Of a stretch of 64,000 bases of DNA, positions 52,755-62,584 are shown in pieces; the stretch's first letter is position 1; each line of letters starts with the position of its first letter. Position numbers and translations under genes: made by a program. The stretch lies in NCBI RefSeq assembly GCF_000018285.1, contig NC_009901.1, forward strand, positions 2,293,001 to 2,357,000, given 5' to 3'. This DNA is from Shewanella pealeana ATCC 700345. Lineage in GTDB: Bacteria; Pseudomonadota; Gammaproteobacteria; Enterobacterales; Shewanellaceae. The notes under the pieces are model-generated. The model was not told the origin of the DNA, searched no databases, and was given only the letters and a program-made list of their open reading frames with translations.

Positions 52755-54800
52755 ATGCGAAAACTTTCTCTGGCTGTATCCATTGCCGGTATTTTTGTCG
52801 GATTCTCGGCGTGGGCTGTTAGCCCAACTATTCAATTCAGCGAGTTACCCGCTCTAAAGCAGGAACCGCAGCATAAAGTAGCCAGTAAACGTGTTACTGG
52901 ACTATTTACCCGTTCTCATTATCATCGCTTCGACATGGATGATGCATTTTCACAGCAAGTATTTGAACGTTATCTAAAGCAGTTGGATTACCGTAAGAAT
53001 GTTTTGCTGCAATCTGATATCGATAGCTTTAAACCTTACTCGACTCAATTTGACAACATGTTGAAAAGTGGCGACTTAAGCGAAGCATATGCGATGTTTG
53101 AATTAGTACAAAAGCGACGTTACGAACGATTTGCTTACGCATTATCACTGCTTGATGAAGAGATGGCATTTGATGTTCCTGGCGATAAATATGAGTTCGA
53201 CCGCGAGAATGCGGATTGGCCAAAGACTGAAGCTGATCTAAACGAACTCTGGCGCCAACGCGTTAAGTACGATGCCCTGAATCTTTCTTTAACCGGAAAG
53301 AATTGGGATGAAATCGTGACTATCCTCGAGAAGCGTTATAACAACTCGATTAAGCGTCTAAGTCAGACACACAGTGAAGATGTGTTCCAAGGGGTGATGA
53401 ACGCCTTTGCTCGCACTGTGGAGCCTCATACTAGTTATCTTTCACCACGCAATGCCGAACGTTTCCAGATGGAAATGAACCTAAGCCTTGAAGGCATTGG
53501 CGCAGTGCTTCAAGTTGATGATGACTATACCGTGATCAAGAGTCTCGTTGCTGGCGGTCCAGCAGCCACGAGTGAGAAGTTGTCACCAGAAGATAGAATT
53601 GTAGGTGTAGGCCAAGATGGCGGTGAAATTGTCGACGTTATTGGTTGGCGATTGGACGATGTCGTTGAGCTGATCAAAGGCCCTAAAGGCAGTAAAGTTA
53701 TTCTAGAAATTTTGCCTAAGAAAGGTGGTACAAGCGCGAAGACTTTCGAGCTGACCATTGTTCGAGACAAGATCCGTCTAGAAGATCGTGCTGCAACATC
53801 TAAAGTGATTGAGCCGACAGATGGACCTTATGCTAATCGAAAAGTCGGTGTTATTCAGATCCCAGGTTTTTACATGGATCTGTCTAAAGATGTTTCTAAA
53901 GAGTTGGCTGAATTAAAAGAAGCGAAAGTTGAAGGCATTATCATTGACCTTCGTGGTAACGGTGGTGGCGCCTTAACGGAAGCGACATTATTAACCGGTT
54001 TGTTTATTGAACAAGGTCCTGTGGTACAAATTCGTGATGCTAATGGTCGAGTTTCTCAAAACCGTGATAATGACGGTCGTGTCACTTATGATGGCCCACT
54101 GACTGTGATGGTCGATAGATACAGTGCATCTGCTTCAGAGATTTTTGCTGCCGCACTACAAGATTATGACCGAGCGCTGATTGTGGGTGAATCGACCTTT
54201 GGTAAAGGTACTGTTCAGCAGCACAAGAGCTTAGGCCGCATCTACGATATGTACGAAAAACCTATTGGTCATGTGCAGTATACGATTGCTAAGTTCTACC
54301 GTATTAATGGTGGCAGTACTCAGCTTAAAGGTGTGACACCTGATATTCCGTTCCCAAGTGCATTAGAGCCTGGTGAATACGGTGAAGCTGAAGAAGATAA
54401 TGCGTTACCTTGGGATAAAGTTCCTGTTGCGCAGTACGGTACGCTAAGCGAAATTTATCCTCAGCTGATTGCCAGCTTAGATAGTAAGCATCAAGATAGA
54501 ATTAAAACTGATGTTGAATTTGGCTATATTTTCCAAGATATAGCTGAGTTTAAAGAAAATCATGATGATAAAACGGTCTCATTAGTCAAGACTGAACGCT
54601 TAGCCGAGCGTGAAGACAATGAGAAAAAACAATTAGACCGTGCTAACGAAAGGCTTGTAAAAGAAGGCCAAGAAAAAGTTAAATCATTAGATGATATTCC
54701 TGATGACGTCGAAGTTGCAGATGCATTCTTAGATGAAACCGCATACATTACTTTGGATTTAGCGGATATTGAAAAATTAGCTAAAAATCAAAACAAGTAA
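52755..54800 (+). CDS. prc: Tail-specific periplasmic protease Prc
   Basis: About 681 residues; ATG 52755 is chosen, though TTG codons at 52749 and 52752 are closer to GGAG (52741). Signal peptide LSLAVSIAGIFVGFSAWA. PDZ domain around 230-320 (LEGIGAVLQVDDDYTVIKSL). S41 protease core with the catalytic Ser near residue 459 (YSASASEIFAAAL) and Lys near 484 (STFGKGTVQQ), the same spacing as in E. coli. It degrades tagged and envelope proteins and processes PBP3 and murein enzymes. Confidence 0.96.
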   Translation: MRKLSLAVSIAGIFVGFSAWAVSPTIQFSELPALKQEPQHKVASKRVTGLFTRSHYHRFDMDDAFSQQVFERYLKQLDYRKNVLLQSDIDSFKPYSTQFDNMLKSGDLSEAYAMFELVQKRRYERFAYALSLLDEEMAFDVPGDKYEFDRENADWPKTEADLNELWRQRVKYDALNLSLTGKNWDEIVTILEKRYNNSIKRLSQTHSEDVFQGVMNAFARTVEPHTSYLSPRNAERFQMEMNLSLEGIGAVLQVDDDYTVIKSLVAGGPAATSEKLSPEDRIVGVGQDGGEIVDVIGWRLDDVVELIKGPKGSKVILEILPKKGGTSAKTFELTIVRDKIRLEDRAATSKVIEPTDGPYANRKVGVIQIPGFYMDLSKDVSKELAELKEAKVEGIIIDLRGNGGGALTEATLLTGLFIEQGPVVQIRDANGRVSQNRDNDGRVTYDGPLTVMVDRYSASASEIFAAALQDYDRALIVGESTFGKGTVQQHKSLGRIYDMYEKPIGHVQYTIAKFYRINGGSTQLKGVTPDIPFPSALEPGEYGEAEEDNALPWDKVPVAQYGTLSEIYPQLIASLDSKHQDRIKTDVEFGYIFQDIAEFKENHDDKTVSLVKTERLAEREDNEKKQLDRANERLVKEGQEKVKSLDDIPDDVEVADAFLDETAYITLDLADIEKLAKNQNK

Positions 54801-54815
54801 TATAAAGTTAATAAG

Positions 54816-54842
54816 AAAACGCGCTTAATGCGCGTTTTTTTT
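54816..54842 (+). terminator. Rho-independent terminator after prc
   Basis: AAAACGCGC-ttaat-GCGCGTTTT and T-run. A longer open frame for pepN would begin inside it, so the pepN start is downstream. Confidence 0.92.
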
Positions 54843-54872
54843 AATCCAAAATTAATAAGAAGAGGTTTATTC

Positions 54873-57434
54873 ATGTCCCAGCCACAAGCCAAATTCCTCA
54901 AAGATTACCAAAAACCTAAGTTTCAAATTTCTCATATCGACTTAGATTTCACTCTTGCAGAAAAGCTGACACAAGTTGTCGCTACCAGTAAAGTTATTCG
55001 TCAAGGTAACCATAATGACTCGCTTGTATTGGTTGGCGATGAACTAACCTTGCTTAGCGTTAAAATTAATGGTGCTGCGGCCGAATATAATCAATTAGCA
55101 GGTGAACTGGTAATTGAGACTAGCCTGGACGATTTTGAACTACAGATCGTTACTCAGCTTGATCCTGAAGCAAACTCTAGTCTTGAAGGCTTATATATGT
55201 CTGATGGAGCCTACTGTACTCAGTGCGAGGCAGAAGGGTTTAGACGGATCACTTATTTCTTAGATAGGCCCGATGTATTAGCTGTTTATACCGTGCGTAT
55301 AGAAGCAGATAAGCAAGCATTCCCGTACCTGTTAAGTAATGGCAATTTAATAGAAAGCGGTGAATTAGACACTGGTCTGCACTTTGCCAAGTGGCACGAT
55401 CCATTCCCTAAACCTGCTTACCTGTTCGCACTCGTTGCTGGTGATTTTGACTTACTAGAAGACAAGTTTACAACCTGTAGTAATAGACAAGTTAAGCTTC
55501 AGGTCTTTGTCGACAAAGGTAATTTGAGCAAGGCGCATCACGCTATGGCCTCGCTTAAGAAGTCGATGTCTTGGGATGAGAGCCGCTTTAACCTTGAGTA
55601 TGATCTAGATATCTACATGATAGTTGCGGTCGATTTTTTCAATATGGGCGCGATGGAAAACAAGGGCCTAAATGTTTTCAATACTAAATTTGTTTTAGCC
55701 GATAAAGCCTCAGCAACCGATGATGACTACCATGGAATCGAGTCGGTTGTGGGTCATGAGTATTTCCATAACTGGACTGGTAATCGCGTAACCTGTCGTG
55801 ACTGGTTCCAACTGAGTCTAAAAGAGGGTTTGACCGTCTTCAGAGATCAAGAGTTTAGCTCCGATCTAGGCTCGCGTGCTGTTAATCGTATTCATGCCAT
55901 TAAGGTAATGAAAAACCAGCAGTTTGCTGAGGATTCTGGCCCGATGGCTCATCCGATCAGGCCTGAGTCTGTTATTGAAATGAATAACTTCTACACGGTC
56001 ACAGTGTATAACAAAGGCGCCGAAGTTATTAGAATGATGCATACCTTGCTTGGAGAAGCGGCTTTCCAGCAAGGTATGAAGCTGTATTTCGAACGCCATG
56101 ATGGCCAAGCAGTGACTTGCGATGATTTTGTTGCCGCGATGGAGGATGCTAGTAAGGTTGATTTAACCCAATTTAGACGTTGGTATAGCCAAGCTGGCAC
56201 GCCTCAAGTTGATGTTGAAGAACACTATGACGAACAGGCTAATGTGTACCAGTTGACACTATCGCAAATGACACCGGCGACGCCAGACAAGACTGAGAAA
56301 TTGCCATTACATATTCCTTTCGATGTCGAACTTGTAGATGTTGATGGCCAATCGATTTTTAATAAGGTACTAGATTTTACAGAAGCAAAACAAGTCTTCA
56401 CTTTTGAAGGGCTTAAGCAAAAACCTATTGCTTCTTTGCTGCAAAATTTTTCCGCGCCAGTTAAATTAAACTTCAACTATTCTGTAGAGCAACTGGTGCA
56501 TATTATGCGTTTTGCCAACAGTGAGGTCGCGAAGTGGGAAGCATCCGTTTCACTGTTTAGCCAATCAGTTTGGCAAAATATCGATAAATTACAAAGCAAG
56601 CAAGCTATGTATATAGACCCAAGGATCTTGGACGCTTTTAAGGGCGTGATTCTGTCTCAAGAGCTGGATAGAGCACTGATGGCTGAAATTTTGTCCTTAA
56701 CTAGTGCTAATGCCTTGATTGAGCAAAAGTCATCGGTAGATCTGGATAATCTTGCTCTTGCTAGAGAGTTTGTCGTTCTTGAAATTGCTTCTGGCTGTGA
56801 AGATGAGCTATTGGCCATGGTACGTGAGTTGCAGAATGTTGATGAAGCATCTTCTCGTGCACTTAAGAATGTGTGTTTAAGCTTGTTGCTTAAAATAGAA
56901 AAAAGCTATGGCACTCTCGCTAAAGCTCAGTTTGAATCGGCACAAAATATGACGGATAGTTTAGGAGCTTTAACTGCACTAAACTGTGAGTCATCAGCAA
57001 TTCGTGACGAGTTAATGGCTAAGTTTGAGAGCCAATGGGCTAAAACACCATTAGTGATGGATAAATGGCTAGTACTGCATGCTACGCTTAATAGCGGTGA
57101 TTGTATTAATACCGTGTTATCACTGTTTCAACATGATGCATTTAGCTTTCATAATCCAAATAGAGTGCGTTCTCTTATCGGGGCTTTTGCTGCTGGAAAC
57201 ACATTTGAATTTCATCGTAATGATGGCGCTGGTTACTCTTTTCTAACCGATGCGATTATTAAATTGAATATACTTAACCCGCAAGTCGCAGCGCGCATTA
57301 TTACGCCATTAATCCAGTTTAAGAAGTTCGATCTTCATAGGCAGGAACTGATGAAAAATGAGCTGCAACGTATTCTTGCAATTGAAGGTTTATCGAAAGA
57401 CCTATATGAGAAAGTCACAAAAGCATTAGCTTAA
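54873..57434 (+). CDS. pepN: Aminopeptidase N (alanyl aminopeptidase)
   Basis: 853 residues from ATG 54873 (AGAGG seven bases upstream), beyond the prc terminator. M1 family: substrate motif GAMENKG near residue 260, zinc site HEYFHNWTGNRVTCRDWFQ near 295 (HEXXH), and the downstream Glu in LKEGLTVFRDQEF. The C-terminal two-thirds includes the DUF3458 Ig-like and helical domains of E. coli-type PepN. Cytoplasmic. Confidence 0.97.
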   Translation: MSQPQAKFLKDYQKPKFQISHIDLDFTLAEKLTQVVATSKVIRQGNHNDSLVLVGDELTLLSVKINGAAAEYNQLAGELVIETSLDDFELQIVTQLDPEANSSLEGLYMSDGAYCTQCEAEGFRRITYFLDRPDVLAVYTVRIEADKQAFPYLLSNGNLIESGELDTGLHFAKWHDPFPKPAYLFALVAGDFDLLEDKFTTCSNRQVKLQVFVDKGNLSKAHHAMASLKKSMSWDESRFNLEYDLDIYMIVAVDFFNMGAMENKGLNVFNTKFVLADKASATDDDYHGIESVVGHEYFHNWTGNRVTCRDWFQLSLKEGLTVFRDQEFSSDLGSRAVNRIHAIKVMKNQQFAEDSGPMAHPIRPESVIEMNNFYTVTVYNKGAEVIRMMHTLLGEAAFQQGMKLYFERHDGQAVTCDDFVAAMEDASKVDLTQFRRWYSQAGTPQVDVEEHYDEQANVYQLTLSQMTPATPDKTEKLPLHIPFDVELVDVDGQSIFNKVLDFTEAKQVFTFEGLKQKPIASLLQNFSAPVKLNFNYSVEQLVHIMRFANSEVAKWEASVSLFSQSVWQNIDKLQSKQAMYIDPRILDAFKGVILSQELDRALMAEILSLTSANALIEQKSSVDLDNLALAREFVVLEIASGCEDELLAMVRELQNVDEASSRALKNVCLSLLLKIEKSYGTLAKAQFESAQNMTDSLGALTALNCESSAIRDELMAKFESQWAKTPLVMDKWLVLHATLNSGDCINTVLSLFQHDAFSFHNPNRVRSLIGAFAAGNTFEFHRNDGAGYSFLTDAIIKLNILNPQVAARIITPLIQFKKFDLHRQELMKNELQRILAIEGLSKDLYEKVTKALA

Positions 57435-57521
57435 AATGTAATAGAATATATTGGATCTCATTCTCACTCATCGTAATATATGAGCACAGAATTGAGGTCC
57501 ATTATTTTATGAGAGTTAGTT

Positions 57522-57752
57522 TTGGTAGTATCCCATCAAATTTTTCAATTTCCGCTGAATATCAGTTATCAAGAGTTTCTTCCTTACTATCGTGGTGAGG
57601 TTAATAAAGTTGAAGTGGTCGATATCAAGGGGCGAACCCTCTGGATCAATGCACGTCATTTTAGGCCCTTCTTATCTAGCACAGGTATAAAAGCCTATTT
57701 TAATATGGTCGTCGATAGTCAAGGAAACCTGATCAGCCTTACCAAGGTTTAG
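57522..57752 (+). CDS. DUF2835 family protein
   Basis: 76 residues; TTG start assumed (GAGAG seven bases upstream). FPLNISYQEFLPYYRGEVNK, VVDIKGRTLWINARHFRPFL and GIKAYFNMVVDSQGNL match DUF2835, which commonly follows pepN. Small soluble beta protein, function unknown. Confidence 0.85.
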   Translation: MVVSHQIFQFPLNISYQEFLPYYRGEVNKVEVVDIKGRTLWINARHFRPFLSSTGIKAYFNMVVDSQGNLISLTKV

Positions 57753-58069
57753 AGTAATTACTTCAAACGGTCGATTGCTTTAAACGGCACGCCATCTTCC
57801 AAAGTCCGCTTTATAGGTCATTGTAATCAAATAACAAATGACCTATAGAGCCATAAGATCTAACTTTACCTAATACTGATTTAAATACAGCAGTAAAAAC
57901 CATCAAGAATATGCCTCTTAAGTAACGAAATCTTTTGAAGATTTTCTAAATTTCATCCTTGCTCACTTCGTATAAATGCTGTAACAATGGTGTCACCTGT
58001 AAGTTAACAGAATGTTGGCTACTAATTCCTATAACAAAAGAATCCAGCAGGTTACGGAGAGAAGCTAAA
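57753..58069. other. Leader of the DUF1302 cluster, no supported gene
   Basis: About 320 bp. The perfect dyad AGGTCATTgtaatcaaataacAAATGACCT (57817-57845) is a possible terminator for DUF2835 or an operator. A frame open from 57959 joins the DUF1302 gene but lacks its signal peptide start; GGAGAGAAG just before 58070 marks the real start. Confidence 0.5.
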
Positions 58070-60118
58070 ATGAAAAAGGTAAAAAAAGGCTTTAATAAGT
58101 CGACGCTCGCTTTGGGGATAGTTGCGGCGCTCGGTTTTGGCATAACAAACCAAGCTAACGCAGTCTCATTCAATTGGGGTGAAGTGGAAGGAACATTTGA
58201 CTCGACTTGGACTGCTGGTGCAAGTTGGCGTGTTGAAGGCAGAGATTGGGACAACCAAATTGGTAAGGTAAACCACCCTCGTTTCGATTGGTCTGGCTAC
58301 TCGGCTTTTGGCGATACCAAGTACAGCTCAGCTGAGATCTGGGCACAACCTGGATCTTACTCGAGCAATGGTGACCTAAGTAACTTGCTGTACTCTCAGG
58401 GGGACACCACATCAGAGATTGTTAAAGGTCTTCATGAGTTGTCATTGAAATACCAAAATTTTGGCCTGTTTGCACGTGGCATGTATTTCTATGATCGCAA
58501 ACTCAACGATGGTGATTTTGGTTTTAATGACCCGTTAACGGGACAAGAGTTTGACCCTTGCGCCGATAGCAAGGCATCGGAAGTCCAGTGTAAAGACATC
58601 CGTTTATTGGATGCTTTTGTATATGCTGATTTCGATTTTAACGATGGTGCTAATCCACTTTCTATCCGTGTCGGTAATCAGGTTGTCTCTTGGGGAGAAA
58701 GCACCTTGATTGCACACGGTATAGGTGTAATTAACCCCGTCGATTTGAACATTCTTAATGCCCCTGGTGCCGAACTGAAAGAAGCCTTTAGGCCGCAAGG
58801 TATGGTGTGGGCATCATTTGGCGTGACAGATAATTTATCTGTTGAAGGTTTTTATCAATATGATTGGGAGCCGGTTTGGGTTCCAACTCCGGGGTCAATT
58901 TTCTCAACTAATGATTTTGCCGGTTACGGTGGTTACAACCAAAACGCACAGTTAGGTTTTAACTCTAATCCTGATATGAATCTCGATTTCTTGCTATCTG
59001 AATATAATACCCTTGTGGGTATGGTGGGGTCTGGGCAGGTTGATTCAGTCGATTTAGCTAGACTTGCATTGGCTTATCCGACGAAAGCAACTTTGGTTGA
59101 AGATCCTGCTTCTGCAAGTGATGACGGTCAATGGGGTGTAAAACTTGGTTATTATGCGCCTCAATTGGGCGAGACCGAGTTTGGTTTGTATTACATGAAC
59201 TACCATAGTCGTCGTCCACTAATCAGCGGTACTACGGCTAACTTTAACGAAGATGCAATAGCCCGCGATTTACAACGTCTTGGTGGTAAAGCGCAATCTG
59301 GCGAAGCCATGACTCGCGAAGATATTTTAGCCTTAGAGACATTCTCTAAAGCACAGATTGTTTACCCTGAAGATATTCAATTGATGGGCTTTAGTTTTAA
59401 TACGTTAGTCGGTGACACATCTGTTGCGGGGGAAATTGCCCATCGATTGGATGAACCACTGCAGATTGATGATGTTGAATTACTCTTTGCCGCAATGCCG
59501 CAGCAACTCGCTAATGCGGGTTTAAACCCAGAATTTGATGGAATTTCACAAGTCGAAAACTACGGTCCTGGCGAATATGCTGAAGGCTTTATTCGTTTAG
59601 ATACCACTCAGGCTCAGACAACCTTTACTCACCTATTTGGGCCTACATTAGGTACCGATAACCTGACTATGCTGGCTGAAGTCGGTGGTGTATGGATCCA
59701 CGATATGCCAAGTCATGATGAGTTGAGACTGAACGGTCCAGGCACTTCTCGTTCGGGCGGTAACCCTGATATGCCAGGTATTATCGAAGCCGTTCATAAC
59801 GGTCCAGAAACCAACCCATTCCCAACTGATTTTGCGTGGGGATATCGTTTAGTAGCTAAAGCTGACTACAACAACGTATGGGGCGGTGTAAACATTGCAC
59901 CTCGAGTCATTTTCTCCCATGACGTTGATGGTATTACACCAGATCCAATGTTCCTGTTTACTGAAGGCAAGAAGTCAGTCGCTTTAGGCGTTAATTTCGA
60001 TTATCAGAGTCGTTGGGCCGCAGATCTCTCATACAATACTTTCTTCGGTGGAGTAGGGACAACCAATGCGATGGCTGACCGAGATTACGTTTCGTTCAAC
60101 ATTAAATATTCAATCTAA
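58070..60118 (+). CDS. DUF1302 outer-membrane protein
   Basis: 682 residues from ATG 58070 with GGAGAG upstream. Signal peptide KSTLALGIVAALGFGITNQA, then NWGEVEGTFDSTWTAGASWR, the N-terminal hallmark of DUF1302, and many beta-strands ending in an aromatic C terminus (YVSFNIKYSI), as for an outer-membrane barrel. First gene of a cluster with DUF1329, YCF48-like and RND proteins that recurs in marine gammaproteobacteria and pseudomonads. It is probably the outer-membrane part of an export or lipid-handling system; the substrate is unknown. Confidence 0.9.
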   Translation: MKKVKKGFNKSTLALGIVAALGFGITNQANAVSFNWGEVEGTFDSTWTAGASWRVEGRDWDNQIGKVNHPRFDWSGYSAFGDTKYSSAEIWAQPGSYSSNGDLSNLLYSQGDTTSEIVKGLHELSLKYQNFGLFARGMYFYDRKLNDGDFGFNDPLTGQEFDPCADSKASEVQCKDIRLLDAFVYADFDFNDGANPLSIRVGNQVVSWGESTLIAHGIGVINPVDLNILNAPGAELKEAFRPQGMVWASFGVTDNLSVEGFYQYDWEPVWVPTPGSIFSTNDFAGYGGYNQNAQLGFNSNPDMNLDFLLSEYNTLVGMVGSGQVDSVDLARLALAYPTKATLVEDPASASDDGQWGVKLGYYAPQLGETEFGLYYMNYHSRRPLISGTTANFNEDAIARDLQRLGGKAQSGEAMTREDILALETFSKAQIVYPEDIQLMGFSFNTLVGDTSVAGEIAHRLDEPLQIDDVELLFAAMPQQLANAGLNPEFDGISQVENYGPGEYAEGFIRLDTTQAQTTFTHLFGPTLGTDNLTMLAEVGGVWIHDMPSHDELRLNGPGTSRSGGNPDMPGIIEAVHNGPETNPFPTDFAWGYRLVAKADYNNVWGGVNIAPRVIFSHDVDGITPDPMFLFTEGKKSVALGVNFDYQSRWAADLSYNTFFGGVGTTNAMADRDYVSFNIKYSI

Positions 60119-60137
60119 AATCACAAGGACAATAACA

Positions 60138-61502
60138 ATGAATAAACTTGCGATGTTGCCTGTAGCAGTGATGATAGCGTTAAGTGCATCAAGTGCTTTG
60201 GCTAAGGTTTCTGATGCAGATGCTGCTAAATTAGGTACAGAGTTAACTCCACTTGGTGGTGAAAAGGCCGCTAATGCCGATGGTTCTATTCCAGCATGGG
60301 ATGGTGGGATCACTAAACCTGTGGCTGGTTACAGTAAAGGAATGCATCATCCGGATCCTTTTCCTAGCGACAAAATTGAATTTACCATTACCAATGCCAA
60401 TAAAGATAAATACAAAGAGTATCTTTCAGATGGTCAGATAAAACTGTTTGAGCTATACCCTGAAACGTTCAAGATGAATGTGTACCAAACACGTCGCTCA
60501 GCTTCAGTGCCTCAGTTTGTTTATGATGCAACCAAAGAGAACGCAACTCGTGCGGAGCTTATCGATGGTGGCAACGGTATTAAAGGTGCATCTATTGGTA
60601 TTCCATTCCCTATGCCTGAAAATGGCCTAGAAGTTATTTGGAACCATGTATTACGTTTCCGCGGTGTTGACCTTAAAACCTCTCGTAGCCAAGCAGCACC
60701 AACTGCCGGTGGTAGCTATACCTTGGTTGAAACCACTGAAGAACTCCGTTTTCAGTATTCTCGCCCAGAGATGACGTTAGATAAGCTGAGTAAAGACAAC
60801 ACTCTGTTCTTCTTTAAGCAAGTTGTTACTCAGCCCGCGCGTCTAGCGGGTACTGCTTTGTTAGTTAAAGAGACAATGGATCAAGAGAAGCTACCACGTC
60901 AAGCATGGACTTATAACACGGGGCAGCGCCGCGTACGTAAGGCACCCAATGTGGCATTTGACACCCCAGGTACCGTTTCTGATGGCCTAAGAACAACCGA
61001 TGATTTCGATATGTTTAACGGCTCACCAGTACGTTACAACTGGGAGTTAGTGGGTAAGCAAGAGCTTTATATCCCTTATAACGACTACAAGTTGCACTCT
61101 GATAAGCTTGAGTATGAGCAGATCATCACTCCTGGCCACATCAACCCTGAATATGTTCGTTATGAAAAACACCGTGTTTGGGTAGTAAAAGCGACGCTTA
61201 AAGACGGCATGCGCCATATCTATAAGGCGCGTACTTTCTACATTGATGAAGACTCTTGGCAGGTGTCTGTTGCCGATCTTTACGATAACCGAGATGAACT
61301 CTATCGAGTGGCGATAGCCCATGGCTTGAACTATTACGAAGTGCCTACCCAGTGGAGTACATTAGAAGTGTTCCATGATCTGCAGTCTCGTCGTTATATT
61401 GCGATGGGTCTAGATAATGAAGGCCGTATGTATGACTTCGATGCGAAATTAAGTGAAGCAAACTTTACTCCAGCGGCATTACGCCGTGCAGGTATTCGTT
61501 AA
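60138..61502 (+). CDS. DUF1329 periplasmic protein
   Basis: 454 residues from ATG 60138, 19 bases after DUF1302, with AAGGAC upstream. Signal peptide LPVAVMIALSASSALA, then DAAKLGTELTPLGGEKAANA and DGSIPAWDGGITKP, typical of DUF1329. The fold is LolA/LolB-like in related proteins, which suggests that it carries a hydrophobic molecule through the periplasm. Followed by a terminator-like hairpin that may reduce expression of the two later genes. Confidence 0.92.
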   Translation: MNKLAMLPVAVMIALSASSALAKVSDADAAKLGTELTPLGGEKAANADGSIPAWDGGITKPVAGYSKGMHHPDPFPSDKIEFTITNANKDKYKEYLSDGQIKLFELYPETFKMNVYQTRRSASVPQFVYDATKENATRAELIDGGNGIKGASIGIPFPMPENGLEVIWNHVLRFRGVDLKTSRSQAAPTAGGSYTLVETTEELRFQYSRPEMTLDKLSKDNTLFFFKQVVTQPARLAGTALLVKETMDQEKLPRQAWTYNTGQRRVRKAPNVAFDTPGTVSDGLRTTDDFDMFNGSPVRYNWELVGKQELYIPYNDYKLHSDKLEYEQIITPGHINPEYVRYEKHRVWVVKATLKDGMRHIYKARTFYIDEDSWQVSVADLYDNRDELYRVAIAHGLNYYEVPTQWSTLEVFHDLQSRRYIAMGLDNEGRMYDFDAKLSEANFTPAALRRAGIR

Positions 61503-61514
61503 ACCCACTTGTTG

Positions 61515-61543
61515 AGGGGCTCGGGCCCCTCTTTCATTTTTTT
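61515..61543 (+). terminator. Hairpin with T-rich tail between DUF1329 and YCF48-like genes
   Basis: GAGGGGC-tcgg-GCCCCTC followed by tttcattttttt. Interrupted T-run, so partial termination or mRNA 3'-end protection is likely inside one operon. Confidence 0.75.
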
Positions 61544-61555
61544 AAGGAAGTCTGT

Positions 61556-62572
61556 ATGTCGTTTAGCATGCTTCGATTTATCTCAACATTGAGTATATTT
61601 AGTCTTTTTCAGTCATTACCTGTACTAGCACAAGAGAATAAATTCGAACAACAAATTCAGCCTCTTGCTGTAAACTCATTAGTTTTAGATATCGCAAATA
61701 ATCAACAAACCTTGGTTGCCGTCGGTGAACGAGGACACGCATTCATTTATCAAAACTCTTGGAAACAGGTTAATACCCCAACACAAGCCCTACTCACTAA
61801 GCTCTTTTTTATTGCGCCCGATATAGGTTGGGCTGTGGGCCATGACGCAACTATCCTGCATACAAGGGACGGTGGCCAGACTTGGTCAGTTCAAATGCAG
61901 TCTGAAGAAATTGAAAAGCCTTTATTAGATATTCTTTTCTTTACTCCGCAACATGGCGTAGCGGTTGGTGCTTATGGTCTATTTTACCGTACCTATGATG
62001 GTGGTAAGACATGGAATAGTGAATACCATCAAGAACTGCTGTTTGAAGAAGACGTTGCATATTTGGAAGAATTAAAGGCTGAGGATGAAGCCCTTTACCT
62101 TTCAGAGCGAAGTACATTACTACCCCATTTCAACCGCATTATTCAAGCAACTGATGGCACACTCATTATGGTTGGTGAGTTAGGCTTAGTTGCCACTTCA
62201 ACTGATCAAGGCCAAAACTGGCTAAAACAAGATTTTTTGTATGAAGGTTCTTTATTCAACGCGATCATTGTCGATGAAACCGCTTTTGTGATGGGACTGA
62301 GGGGCAATGTTTTTAAGTCGGATCTGAGTTTAGTTAATTGGCAGAAGGTTCATCTTCCCACTGATTCCACGGTTAATGCCGGAATAGGGCTCGAAGAGGG
62401 CGCATTAAGATTAGTCGGTAATGCCGGTGTTATTATCGATATATCTGACTCGGGTAAAAGCCAACTTGTAGAGCAACGACAGGGTGAAAACTTAGTCGCT
62501 ATTGCTAAAGACTCAGAAGGAAACTTATGGGTTTCTGGTAATAAAGGTCTCATCAAATTAGAACAAAAATAA
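61556..62572 (+). CDS. YCF48-like beta-propeller protein, exported
   Basis: 338 residues, ATG after AAGGAAG. Signal peptide LRFISTLSIFSLFQSLPVLA. Repeats of the WD/BNR-like type: IGWAVGHDATILHTRDGGQT, GVAVGAYGLFYRTYDGGKTW, MVGELGLVATSTDQGQNW, and a late GNLWVSGNKGLIKL. This matches the YCF48/Hcf136 fold, an assembly factor in photosynthetic organisms. In this cluster it may assist the RND pump in the periplasm. Confidence 0.88.
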   Translation: MSFSMLRFISTLSIFSLFQSLPVLAQENKFEQQIQPLAVNSLVLDIANNQQTLVAVGERGHAFIYQNSWKQVNTPTQALLTKLFFIAPDIGWAVGHDATILHTRDGGQTWSVQMQSEEIEKPLLDILFFTPQHGVAVGAYGLFYRTYDGGKTWNSEYHQELLFEEDVAYLEELKAEDEALYLSERSTLLPHFNRIIQATDGTLIMVGELGLVATSTDQGQNWLKQDFLYEGSLFNAIIVDETAFVMGLRGNVFKSDLSLVNWQKVHLPTDSTVNAGIGLEEGALRLVGNAGVIIDISDSGKSQLVEQRQGENLVAIAKDSEGNLWVSGNKGLIKLEQK

Positions 62573-62584
62573 TAGGACCTTACT